Shown piece by piece: positions 1-13,300 of a stretch of DNA of 64,000 bases. The DNA comes from Aptenodytes patagonicus (Eukaryota > Chordata > Aves > Sphenisciformes > Spheniscidae): contig NC_134962.1 of the NCBI RefSeq assembly GCF_965638725.1, positions 2,549,501 to 2,613,500 of the forward strand, in the 5' to 3' direction. Numbering within the stretch: the stretch's first letter is position 1; each line of letters opens with the position of its first letter. The translations under genes and the position numbers were made by a program. The notes beneath the pieces are model-generated. The model was given only the letters and a program-made list of their open reading frames with translations. It was not told the origin of the DNA and searched no databases.

Positions 1-3000
1 TGTTCGTTTTATCCTGAGCAGAGAATAGGATGGCAGGAATGGCTACATGTGTACGGATAAGTAAACTATAAAAATTCATGGTGTATAACTGCAAATGTAT
101 TTTGGCTGCTGTCTGTTCAACTGGAACATGATTATCCAGATGTGATCTGCTGGTTACCGCTGGGATTCAAGCAGTTCTTTTTGCCAGCAGCCCAAAGAAG
201 GGAACAGCTGTGAAACATACACTCAGAAAATTTCAATAGGTCTTTAGCCTTCTAAGTCATTTGTTCTACAGTGTGACATTTAAAATAATAAACTTTGAAA
301 CGTGTGGGCATGAGTAGAAGAAATCCATGGAAAGAAGTTCCCCTCTGGCTGGCAGCTAATAGATTGCAATCCAATTATCCATGGGTTATTCTCCTTTCTG
401 CATTATGCATAGCACATAATGAATGAGTACTTCTAGAGAAACATAGCTGAGGGCACAAGCAAAGGCAGCGCAGTATCTGGGATCTGAATGCATCGCTGGC
501 ACGAACTGAAGGTGACCCAGTTGCTCACAGACCTGGTTGCTAATTGGGCAGTGTAAGCACGGCCAGCTTGACAAGTTTTGTTTCCCTTCATCGTTGTGCT
601 GCTTGTTTGGTGGCCGCTCGGTTCCTTTCTTCCTCCCGCAGGTCACTGCACTGCAGTAGGGAAGGCTGTAGCAGGACAGGGTGTAGCTCTCCTAGTCCAT
701 CTTAAGGAGCATAGTTTTGAGAAGGAACTTTATACATTTGTTGGGGAAAGGTTTACTGAGCAAATGAGTTCTTGGAAATGCTGCTCCCTTTGTGGTCTCT
801 GTCGTGCGCTTTGGGTTAAAGAAGGGATTACTCATTTCCTCTGTGTGTGATAGTCTTATATGCAACCATTAAACACACACCCACGCATTCTGGATGTGCC
901 AGGTGTGATCTCTTTCTGACTTCTTTCGCTATAGTATTTAATGCTCATTAAACCTTTTAGAGGTGACCAAAGTCTTCTGTATGTTCTGTTTATAGAGTTC
1001 CCTTCATCGGAAGGAAAATGGGGAGGGAAGGTATTTAAAGCATATTTTCCTTCTAGAAGCATTCCAGCATCTTTTGATGAAAGCATCCTAACTCTTGCGA
1101 TTGTAGCTACCTTAAGTGTTTAGAAATCCTGCCTTCGCTGAACTTCACAGTGCTTCATCATGTGGTTCCCACTTGAGTATTTGCATTTTCATTGACCTCA
1201 CCACATCCTTCTCCCCATAGGGATCCCCACAGGATTTTTTTCCTGCTCTTTAAGGAGAAGTCAGTATTTTTTGGTGAAAGAACGTGTGTGTATTCTGGGT
1301 AAAGATTTAAATGGCCATGCTCCTAAAAAAGAAAAAAGCTGACACCTATGCTACATGAGACTCCATATTAAAGAATGCCCCAGCAGTTCATTTAAGCTGG
1401 CACGGTGCTACTGCTTCTCGGACTCCGTGGAAAAGGTAAATAGGTAAATATATCTTACGCTCGGCAATTTTCTTTTACTCCCTCCAGATCAGGATCAGAA
1501 CACACTTCAGGAGGAGGAAAAGTTGTCTTCATTTGATGTGGGCGATATCTTGAATAGATGGTGCAAAGGAAATACACGTTAGGTTAAGAGAGTCCTGCTC
1601 CTTGCTGACATGAATGCCCAAGAACAGACTTAGCTGGTTTGATTAGGATCAGACCCTAATCTCCATACCAGCTGTTAATATATAATAGCTCAAATTATCT
1701 AAGGTTGATGAGGTCAACAGTTTGCTGTGTAAACTCCCTACTTGAATATGTGTCCAGGGCCAAAACTATATTTTGGAGATATTCCTTGCTCCTGCCTTTA
1801 CGGGCAAGAGCTAAAGGGATGCTCTGTGGCAGTTGATGAAACGATTCCACCAGGGATGAAGCACCAGCAGACCCCTCCTGCCCTGGCACTGCCTTTAGGG
1901 CCAGGCTCTGAAGTGCAACATTGACGCCAGCTTACGTGCACAGAAAAGGTGGGATCAAAACAGCTTGGTACGTTGACTGCTGAATTACTATCTTGCCCCA
2001 GCTGATGCAGAGGGAGCCCTTTTGAAAATCTGACCCCTGTTGGTGGGAGCTGAAATCTTAAAAAGCTGGTTTCAGGAATGCCTGTGGTAATTTCTTCATT
2101 AAAATCTAGTGTGCCCATCCCTAAAACTTCAAAATGTAAGCAGTGCGGCAGTGCAAACAGAGAACAGCCGCCTGTTCTGCAGCACGAGGCTCTGCATCTG
2201 CTCGCTCTTCTGTGTTTCATCCATGATCTTATAATCTGGTTTACTGGTATTTCCATGCTGAACATATTTTCCTCCCTTTTCACCCCTTGAACAGTCAAAT
2301 CTTGATGTCTTAAGCTGGTACACCCCAAAATAGCCAGGACTTGGAAAAAACCCCAGCCCTGAGCCTCTCTGCGGTCTCCTCATCTGTCTAGCAGAGATGG
2401 CAATGCTCAGCTGTCCATGTAGGGATTCGGAGATGAAGGCTGTCATTTATTAAAGCCATTTGGGGACTCGTGTGTGAGGGGGACATTCCTGAGTTGAGGA
2501 GCCGATGACAGTGAATCTGGAAGACTTCACTTCCATCTCAGCAAGGCTGTTTTCCCTTCCTGCCAGGACTGGAGCTGTTTGGCAGGATGGGGGAACCTGC
2601 AGAGCCGACTCCGATGTTCTGCGGATCAGTAAGAGAAATGAGCGTCTTTCTGATAAATGTTCTGGCCCTTCTTATATGTGGGAAACTTGACTTAAGAATT
2701 GTGTTTAGGATGTCTTTCACACCCTCCCTTCCCCAGGAAACACTGGAAGGAACCTCAGTGTCTTATCTCTGTTTGTAAAACCACCTTTACTCTGTGTCTT
2801 TGTTGATAATGATTGGGTGGCTGCCACTTACTCAACCAGTTCTGGGTGAAGTGGTCCAGAACTGCCAGCATCATTGCTGTGCACAAGTTTAGAACACAAA
2901 AGATGCTTCAGTGAAACAAACCCAGTAATTTCCATGGAACTGCAGTAAAATACCTCTTGTGGCTAATTAACTGCTTAGTTAACATAGTAATACATGATTC

Positions 3001-6000
3001 TGTAAAAGCCTAAATAGATTAAAGAGAAGTGGAAGTTTCTTGTAAAAACCATTGATTGTTTTATATGCTAATTGCTGTCAATTATTTAACACAGTGCTTT
3101 CAGGAATGATTGTTCTGGGAGGATCAGAAAGACTCCAGTATCACTCTGTAAATACCTGTTTCCCCATCCATTTGCAAATTCTGGCATTCTCGGTAAGCCT
3201 CTGCAATGGGGTTAAGAGTTCCCAGAGTCAGAAAAGGTGAGTTATTTCAGTAGCAGATCCTAGATTATCCACGTATTCCAGCCCAGTTTCCTGTCAAAGC
3301 TATCGTGCTTTGGCATGAGGGTTTGGTGAGATTTTCTGCTGAGCCAGTCAAACTGGTATTGTCCGGAGGGATCAGTATTGCGTGATGCAGGACAGCTGCT
3401 GTCCGAGGCCTCCAGGCACTGTGTATGTGAAGGTAGAAAAGGATCTAGGATCCTTTAGCAGCAGTTATCCCCTTTGTTCCTTGCGGAAAGGTATCTTGTA
3501 ATCCCGGACCGTTGGCCTTGAAAACATGGGGGAGAGTTAAATCACAAGGGATTTCCTCCCCCCCCCCGCCCATTTTGCAAATTCCAAGGTGGAAAGCGGC
3601 AGGCGGGAGTGAGGGAGCCCAGCTGCCGGTGCACACAGCAGCTGGACCGGGCTGGCACGGGAGAAGCTGCGTGGTGGGTCCCCGTAAAAAGCACACTTGT
3701 TCGTGAAAAGAAACGTAAAGTTTCGAGAGTGAGTGCCCTGGGAATAGAGAGAAACAAGCATTTCTGTGTACGAGGGGACGGACTCTGCAGGGAATGTTCT
3801 CAATCAAATACATACAAGCCAGGAATTTCCCAGTGCAGCCCTACATGGCATTCATTATCAGCTAAGCTTCAGGCTAAGGCAAGGTCTGGAGAAAAAAATG
3901 CTATGGATGAGCCAAAGTATTGGGTTTTTTTTAATGCATTGGTAAGGAGGAAGATTTGGGTTCCTCTGTGTCTCCGGGGGCTTTCTTTGCTGTGTAGGGA
4001 CATCCACACTTGTGTCTTTTTACTGCTTTCTTGGATACAGGGAGCAAAATAGTCTAGTCCATCCTTCTGCCTCCAGGGCAGGATCCACACTACCTAAACC
4101 GTATTGTGGCTAATGTCTGTCTCACCTGCAGTCCACCTGAGCGTTTTATTAGCATTACTGTTTAAGATTTTTTTTTTTTAAAACAGAATCTGCAGTTTTA
4201 GTCAGTGACTATTTGCCCTTTTCTATTTGTAGCAAAGTTCTGACATAGTTATTGTATCTATGGCTAAATAAGCCATTTCAGTTCTTTTCATTGTCATGTT
4301 TTCTAGAATTCAGATCGCTCCCATTGCTTTCCTCTGGATTCTCGCCAGTTAATTCACACCATTTCTTGAAATGAAGTGCTCACAGTAGACATGCACTGTT
4401 TCAGTTCCACTTTTTGTCTGTGGGGAAAGCTGTTGCCTTTGTGTGATGGAGAGAAAACCGGAGAGTGAGCTTTCCAAAGGAGTGCAAGACAGCTGGGGTC
4501 CAGGGACTCACTTGAAGGTCTTACCTGGAACAGAAAAAGAAGAAAAATCAAGATATTTCATTAAAATAAGCTAAGTTTTATTATATGCTCCTTGGGGATG
4601 GTGTAGGGGAAAAGTTCCCTCATGAAACCAGACGCCCATTGCTCGCTGAGCAGTGGGAACTATCAGGAGGCATCTCTCCATCCATGTGCTTCTCAGCAGC
4701 AGGAGCACTACTGAGAGATGGTCCAGCCAAGCGACAGCCGTGACACCTCTGTTAGTGGCACGGGGTCACTCCTGCCAGGCTCTGCAGCCCAGGTTTGCTT
4801 TATCGCTCTCGCAGGTGAAGAAACCCACCTCCTGGGAGGTCAGACTTGCTTAGGGAGCTGGAGACCAGGTGCAAACTTCCACAGCACCATTTCCAAGGAG
4901 TCATTTTCGGCAAGCAACCGATAGCGAAAACAACCCTGGGAGTGGAGGAGCTTGTGGGGTTTTTTTTCTGGGTTTTCAGAGATGTTTTCAGTCACCTGTG
5001 GTTCTGGCTTTTGCTTTTTGTTTCAGCTGTGGAAGCTGTGCGCTTTTATGTGAATGCTGGGATGTGAAGGATTGCAGTTGTCTTTGTTCATTAAAATAGT
5101 CTGATTCCCCCCCCCCCCCCCCCCCACCTGCAGCCTGTGACCCAAAGTGGTATTTTACACTTCACTGCCTGCTTCCCACTGCCTTCCGTGAGCATCAACA
5201 GCTTCAGCCTTGACCCCTGTGTATTTCTTCCGTTTATTTGTTATGTTCCCTATTACCTGTAGCCAGCTGCCTGGACTAATTACACAGCTCTTTACAGCCC
5301 CCCGGGGCAGGCAGAGTTGGTGTCTGTGCGTTACAGTGTATAAATCAAGTTTGCATTTCTTCACCTTTATTCATGGTCTAGGCTTTCCTCATTTCCTTTT
5401 AATGAGGCCGTGGAGAATAGTCAGCACCTTGTGCTATCACCTCCGCCAATCTTTAATTGTATTGGGCTTTGTGGTGTCAACCATTGCCTTGAAAAATCCG
5501 TACAGATATCCTCAAATTCACATCATCAGGGAAGAGGGGTACGTAACGCCTTCCAACAAGAAAAGCAAGAAACGCCCATTTGAAGCAATGCAAGTAAAGC
5601 CAAACACACCAGAAAATGTCAAAGGTAAAGTTACTGTTAAAAACTGCAATTCCGAAGGGTGATCCTCCGGGACCGCAGTTGGCAGTGGACAAACGGTGCT
5701 TGTAAATTACAATTCCAACACTTTTTTTGAAATACTGAAGCTGTGTTCCTTCCTGCCCTCTAACTCTTCTGTGTGCAGTACTTACCACTAGGAAAGGGGA
5801 GAGACTTCTCCCTACATTAGTCTTCTCTTCCCTTTGTTCAGAGTTGAAAAGTTACAGAAAGCAGAAAACACAACAGAAAAGACAACTTCCACTGGCATGT
5901 GTTCTATGGCATTCAGTGATGACAGAGGGGTAACAAGACAGAGATTTAATAGTTCAGTGTAACTGGACTCAAGTAAGAATGCTGTGCATTTTCTGTCTAA

Positions 6001-7298
6001 AAAGTAAGAAAATTTAGTGGGAATTTTTTAACATAAAATAGCTAGTTTTGCAAACTGTTAAGCTAAAGAAACATTACATCTTAAAAAATAAGATCAGCTT
6101 TACTTACTGTGTATCCTCTTCTCGAGCACTTGCTCAAAGATGTTTCAGCCCCCTTGGATGCTCACTGTCCATTTGAGTTTACAGCTACCTGCGATGAATG
6201 CACCTCTTTCTAATCTTAATTTTATACGAACACGAATCTTGTTGATGCCTGTTCTAAAAATGTGTTGAACTTGTAGCTATTTGTATAATTCTTGTTTTAA
6301 ACTCTGCCTCCAAATGCTCTGTAACTTACCCCCAGAATGACGGGCAATTCAGCATATTCGTGTGTTTTTTCCTCTTAAAGTAAATGCCCTTAAAAGGCTG
6401 CCTTAAACTGAGAAATAGCTGCATATTCTCTAAATGTGGTAGACCAGGCAGCGTAGGAGAAAAAGAAGCAACTTCATTGTTGTGCTTTGGATGGAAACTA
6501 GCAGCAAAAAACATTTGTCAGTCTTTTGCAATTTGTTATAATACACTGGGCCATGGCAGGTGCCAAATCAATGCACATTCCCTATAGAAGTGTTTCTGCT
6601 TGGTTAACCAGGTTAAACCACTTAGCTCTTATTTTATTATCTCATTAGCAATCAAAAACCCATGTTTTAGGGCTCCAAGTCGATGTAGTTACATGGACAG
6701 CCCTTGAAATTTGCCAGAATCCCCTGGACTCCACTAATTCTAATTGAAGTTGGCACAAATTTGAAATGCAGGCAGCGATAAGCTGTTCTGAGTCTTGGAG
6801 CATTGCAGAGCAGAATGTGAAATGCTTATTATATGAGGTTATTTGATCAGATTTAACCATTTTAAGGTAAAGATAACTTTGCTAGGGAGCTAAAAAATGG
6901 GTCCATGTGATGATGTGCATTCCTCTACAAATCAGTGTGAGATGCAAATGTAATTGCACATGAAGTCGGGGTGTTGAGCAGCAGACCTTGTCCAGTGTTC
7001 ATGGAAATGATCACTTGAGTCCTTTCAGTCTTTACTTTTTCTATGAAATTAAAGTGAATTTTGTAAATGTAGGCTTGTCCTGGCTGTTGGCTGACTTTGC
7101 AGACCACAGTAGACCCCAGCCATCGTCCCCGCTCTTTCTCCGCTCCCTTCCCTGATCTTTGTCTCCATTTCTCCCCTTTGTGTAGGGCTGGTACAATAGA
7201 CTCTCCCAGCGGCTCTCCTCCCTCCCTCCCGTGGATGATGCTGATTGCTAGTGGCTTGTTTATATCATGAGTGCGCTGATTGTATTTTCTGCTTTCAG
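1..7298. other. Non-coding stretch, probably 5' intron of the peroxidasin gene
   Basis: No exon, RNA gene or clear repeat is recognised on either strand. The first in-window peroxidasin exon starts at 7299 in mid-protein and needs an upstream exon ending in phase 2 (CT, completing a Leu codon). The missing signal peptide and LRR N-terminal cap must therefore lie here unrecognised or, more likely, left of the window. The stretch contains a run of 19 C at 5107-5125. Open frames here are short, overlap on both strands and lack family resemblance. Confidence 0.6.
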
Positions 7299-7370
7299 AG
7301 ATTTACGTTTCAACCACATCAAGGAGATACAACCTGGAGACTTCAGGAGACTGAAGAACCTCAACACGCT
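7299..7370 (+). CDS. PXDN-like: Peroxidasin exon: LRR 1
   Basis: A 72-bp exon, ctttcag acceptor and GTAAGT donor, begins [15 protein letters not shown], close to the first LRR of PXDN. It enters with one base completing a Leu codon, so a coding exon precedes it. Confidence 0.93.
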
Positions 7371-10300
7371 GTAAGTTCCACCCAGTGATCCTGCGGTGAG
7401 GATATCCATTTATTACTTACGTTCGTACTGTCCCCCATATGGCTTAAAGATGGCCTTGGTCTTTTAGTTATTTCAGCCAAGTTGTGCATATCTGCCTAGA
7501 GCCTTAAAATTTTCTCTGCTCTACCCTGGATCATGTTTCTTACCCTTTTTAATTAAATGTGCAATTTAATAACTTTCTTTTTGGCAATTAACTGTCTTTT
7601 TAAAAAAAATGAAAAATCCTGATGCATACTGTCACTGCCTGAGGATGTTTCAGCACGTATGGCTTTAGAGTAGACCGTAAAAACAGTTCTGGCCTGTTAT
7701 CAAGGTAGCAGAGGGATGCATTAAGAGCTTCTTCCTTTCCGTGGCCTCCTCAAATGCATGAACCACATTAGTTGCTCTACATGATTTTGACTGAAGTGAG
7801 AGTGCATCCTTCCAAATGCTGTCTTGTCCCTATGCCTTGCCCTAGAATAAACGCCTACACCTACCCTACTGCAGATAGGAATGGGAGTAGAAGGTGGTTC
7901 CTTTAGTCTTGCATCCCAGCCAGAGCAGGCATGCTCACGTCGGTGTGATATACTACTCTTACTAACAAGTTTCTCGCTCTGCTCAAAGGAAATAGTGGGA
8001 ACCTTTGCTGCTTCTTGCCGCTGTAAGGCTGAGGGTTTGAAGATAGATATGAGTACATCTGCACCGTATAGCCAAGCAGTTGAAAACAAACCAGCTCCCA
8101 AATCAGAAGCAGAAGCTGTGTCAGCACAGCACTGTGCTGGATGTAATTGGCCCGTTGAGACTCAGATCTGATTATTTGAGCTGTAACATGGCGCTAACAG
8201 CTATACGATTTCCAGGTCCAAGCTCGAATCTCTCTGCGAAGCAGACCAGCTAGCTTGGGAACCTGCGCTGCACGACAGGCATGCTCAGATTTCCCGGGTT
8301 CGTAGATTCATGGTCCCAAATGGCAAGAGAGACTCCAGGTTGTTTTGTTCTGTCTGACCTTGAGAGATCTGAAGTCCCTGATCCTTTAAAGATGGCAGTG
8401 CTGAAAGAAGGAAGACCTGGGCAATAAGGACTTCAGTCAATTGTAAGAAGTTTTAGGAAGAGTGGGAATACAGCAGGACTTTATCAGAGAGACCTGTTCA
8501 ACAGCTAGCTTTTAAAAATCAAAATTCGCTAAATATTGTGTCACTGTATGTGTGGGACTGATTGGCCAAACCACGGCTGCAGGATGCTTCAAATTACCCC
8601 GGCCATGCTCATAGGCCCCTGCTCATAGGACAGGTGGTCAACTAGTAGACTGGTAGAAAACTTTATTGCCAACGATGCTGTTCCTCCAGAGCACAAGAAC
8701 AGCTCATGTTAGTCTCTCAAACAGCACCACGTGGTACTTAATTACCAAAAATAATAGAGAGAAAAGATCCTGAAGATTAATATTGGTGGATTTCTGTCAT
8801 TCGAGGTAGGGTGAGAAAAGTGACTAAAATATCTAGAGAGAAAATAGAGTCCAATTCCGTAGCGTTTTACCTTATCACAAAGCTCTGCTGAAGCATCTTG
8901 ATCTCTGGACCTGCTCTTCCACCCCTGAAGCTCTCCTGAGTCGAGAAAACAAACCGTTCCAAATTATGTCATCTCTGTGTGATGCAGACAGATGTTTGGC
9001 AGGCAGCACGGCAGGACCGCCAGGCTAGTTTCAGCCGAACCCTGGGGAAACTAAGGATGCTGGCAGGCCTTCACTTGGAGAGATGCTCCACCCAACCTGC
9101 GGAGCTTTGTAAGAGATCCCAGATTCTGCCCTGCCAGTGCCTTGGTCTAGGCAGGTCCCCGACATCTGCAAGACTTCTGCTTCTTTCTTTCTGACTCCTG
9201 CCACTCTGCTTAAAGCTAGATATAGATACGCAGCCTGGCTGAGATGGAAAGACCTGTCTCTCTATAATACCTGTTTATGCTCCGTGAATTTGTCCAATTC
9301 TTTTTGCTTTCTGTCTCCACACCCTCCTGGACAAGGAAATCAAGGACGGTAAGTCCATGAACAGATACTAAAGGGAATAGGCATGAAGGTACCCCCCAAC
9401 ATCCCTAATCTCATGATTACGGATGCCGGGACAGTAAGAGGAACATGTTTGGCACAGACAGTGGGCAGGCTCTCCCTAAATAGTGTCCTATGACCATCGT
9501 CAGAGCTGGAATACTAGACTAGGTGAAACACTGCTCTAACGAAATACGGCATTTTTATATTTGAATTCTGAGGATCAACTGCTTTTGCAAATGAAACCTT
9601 TCCATTTAGGTAGTACTTCGTATGCTTGGTTGTATTTCTTGGTTTGGCCAGCAAACTGGAAAAATCAGTTATTCTCACACTCGCAGTAGTTAACTCCCAC
9701 GGATGAGGAGCTTGGTAACTGAATGAGAGAATGTCAGACCTCATACTCCTAAAGCAAATTTCTCTCCAGGAACTTTGATTTGTCCAATTCCCACATCAAA
9801 ACCGAGAAGAGCTGAAGAATTTGCTGATGTTTCTTAGATGGTAAACTTTTGCCTGAGGACTCTCATAGGCCTTCAAGTGATAAGGAGAATAAATCCTTCA
9901 AAATCCCTGAGAGACTTGCTGGGAAAGTTTGGCCAGAATATTTGAAGCAAGAGGTTTGGAGGACAGAGTAGCTCAGGTTCCATATGCAGAGCTCTGAGCT
10001 TGCAGCTTTCTGCCATGAGACTTAAATAAATGTTCCTTAAGCAAATAAATGCTTTTAAAAGACCCTTTCCCTACAATGCTTTGGCCTGGCGGAGGAAGGA
10101 CAGCAGATTCTGGTGAAGCCTCCGTTCTGCATCTCCTTTTGGGCTGGATGGCTGAACTATATCCAAGTTTGAGTTTATAAATCACCCTGATAAGGAAACC
10201 TTTGTAGCCTGCGTTGGATGCGGGGAGGTGGGCTGTGAGACTGACAGAAGAGGAGGCTGCCATGAACGTCCAGTGGGGCTTTTCAACAGTTCAAACCTTC

Positions 10301-13300
10301 CCCTGGCTCTGCTCTCTTCTTTTCTCTCCTTGGCATAGAGATTTGATAAATTACAGAGCACTACTTTGAAATTAAAAACAGGAGCCCTGTTTGTCTCGGG
10401 AAGAGATATAGTCATGATATGCTTCTGGCTGGGGACTCCTGCTACAGCACCACAGGTAATAAGCAATTATCCTAAATCCTGCACCACTGGGAGCTCGCTC
10501 GTTGGCTGTCAGCAACATACAGTGCTCTGGAGAAGTCCTCCTGGGCCAAAGGTCTTAGAGTTGTAAGGTTTCCTCATCCCTTCCTATTGCCTCTTCTCAG
10601 TTCCCGTGCAGATATTGGCGTCAGGATCTCCTTTGTGTATTCTTAAACCATTAATGTGTCCCCTCAGTAAAAAAAAATAGGGTAGCAGGGAGAAGGAGGG
10701 GAAAAACCTCTTGTATGCCATCCACAAAATACCCACAGCTCCTCAACAGATGTTTTGCTTGAGTTTGCCAACACCAGCTGCATCGTTTAACCCAACATTA
10801 GCTCACAGCAGGTGGTGGACTGTGGAAGACAGCAAACACATTGCGAGCCCACGGTGAGGCATAGCGTCTCATTGCTTTCCAGTCTTTGCTCCTTTAGGTC
10901 ATCTTTGGGTGGGGATGGATGATGACACCCATGCATGACTGTCCCCTTACGTGTTCCCACAGGAGGTCAACACCCTGCCACGTTGACCCAACTGGTGGAT
11001 TGCTGTATTTTCAAACCAAGACCATCACAGCCAAATGGTCGCTGCTACTTGGGTCTTTCCAGTATCGTCTATAGAAATGTCCAACCCTGGGACCAAAGCA
11101 GTATTTCTTAACTTCCCCAGTAGGTATTTTGTTCTGCCTGTGGGATGGGCACCCTAGAGAATAGGGACTCCGTGGAGACCACATCGTGGTATGTGCTTCT
11201 GCCTCTGCCTTTGCCCTGCCAATGTCATCCTTGCTCACATCATGTTTCTCCTTCTGCTTAGGTGAGAGCAAAAGGCACTTCTGGTGAGCTCTGCAGCTCT
11301 CCTTTAGATGTTGCTTGTAAAGGGTTTCAGGGTGAATGACAGGAGTAACATGGAGGCTCTGTCTTGAACCCTCTAGTAGCTCTTGAGAGAACGTGTTCCT
11401 GCAAGCAAGGAGGGGATGTCGGAGCCTGCTTGGATCTCAGAATAGAAGTTTCTCCCTCAAATATAGGAAATGGCTATTCCAGATCATTCTGTCAACAAGG
11501 GAGAATGCATGGCTGAACATGAAACTCACTTTTTCTCCCCCTTTAAATACACTATGTGATGATTTCTATTAATGGTGGGAGGAAAAAAATAGCTGTTATG
11601 TCACAAAGACTGTAGCATGCAGTTTGTCAAATGAAAAGAGGAAAGAGTACACATTTTGAGTCAGAATTCTGTACTGTCACATCATTTAATACATTCTTCA
11701 AAACAGAAAACGACTCATTTAATGCAACTTAAGCCTGTGCTTGGCAACCCAGAGAGAGGGCGGGGAAGGAGAAGGGAGGAGCAGTCAGGACATAAAACCT
11801 AAAGGAAACTGGATGTGAAATCTTCTCTTAGGGAATCTGGGCCAGATCTCTTGGTGCTTGTACATCTCAAACCTCCCAGAAGAATTTTTCAGGAATAAAA
11901 CCTGTATGATTGAGTCTACCTACTCATTTGGAGCCCAGTTCACCAGCTGGCACGAAAGGGAATGCCACATCATTTTGCTATCTTTTGATAAGCTCCAGGA
12001 AACATACTTCTGATACTTTTAATTTAGCTTGTTTTGCTACAGGGTGTACTTAAGACATGCATCGATAATGATCTTTCCAGCTTCTGTCTGCCAGAGCATT
12101 TATTCCCAGCAGATCCGGTTAGCAGTAGATCTTAGCATTCAATCCTCTTTAACGTTTACAGGAATTTGAGTGTTTTGCTATTGATTGCAGCCGGGATCAA
12201 TATCCAGGTCATGCCAGGATTTTGCACACTTCTCTGTCTGGGTGAATTGCACAGAAGTCAAGGAGCAGACAGCTGTGCACAAGCCATCTAAAGTCTTTAT
12301 AGGAGCCAGATGTGCTGTCTTGTCTATGGATTTCTCTGAGAGCAGCATTTTGGAATATGTGGACTATGATGGACTTCGTAAACTATCTCACTTTTGAGTT
12401 TTTTCCAGGACATATCCTTCTATTACAATGGGGAATCCTGAGACAGGAAACAGAGATGGCTTCTTCCATACGCTTTTTAACCTTTAATCGGGTAATGAAC
12501 AAATTTTTAAGTATCAGACGATAAGAGGCCTGCGTACTTCATGCCATCTGAACTTCTAGAATTGGTCTTACTTGGCTTGGATCACTGATTACATTCCCCT
12601 GAACTGTCCTAAATAGCCAAGGCAACAAAACGGACTAGGTGAATGCTTTTAAATAGCACCAAAATGCAGTCAGACAACATGTTGCAATTTGAAATCCCCC
12701 CTGGACTTCAGTCCTGGTCCGAACTGGCTGCATTAAAGATAAAGGGTCAGCGAAGGAGTCCAGACCGTCGTGGTGCGTGGGGCTGCTCAGGCTGTTGGTG
12801 TGACCCTGCCTGCAGGACCTGCTCGCCTGGTCATTATCTCGTGTCCCCTGTGAAAGGAGCAGCCGATGCCAGGTGCGTGGCAGGGGACAGGTGCTCACGT
12901 CCACGGGAATGACGTCGGAGCTGGCACCCGTCTATCAGCCCATCTAGCATCCTCAGAAGTGGGGCCAAGGATCAGATAACAGAGAACAAGCTGCCTTCGT
13001 TCTCCTCTGGCTGAAGATGAAAGCGCGCTGATAGAGGGCAGGGAAGGAAGCGTGCACGGTTGGTGCTTGTGTTGTCTTTGTCCTGTGGGTAAATAGAAAA
13101 AGCCCTCTCCTGCGCTGCTCTCAAGCAGTTATTTCCATTCCTTGGGTGTTCAATCATCAAATAAACCTTCGGGTTGGTGTTCAGGGGCTGTATTTCCACT
13201 CAGCATATCTGGCTGTCAAAGCAGAATAGTGTGTTCCAAGGACTTGACATCATTTTTGCATCCTTATGAGTGAAATCGGGTTGTTTAACCTCAGCCGTTT

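Noticed and set aside
2129-2446. Overlapping minus-strand open frames near the left end (1798-2446)
   Set aside because: Up to 176 codons but without domain or splice support; likely chance in intronic DNA.
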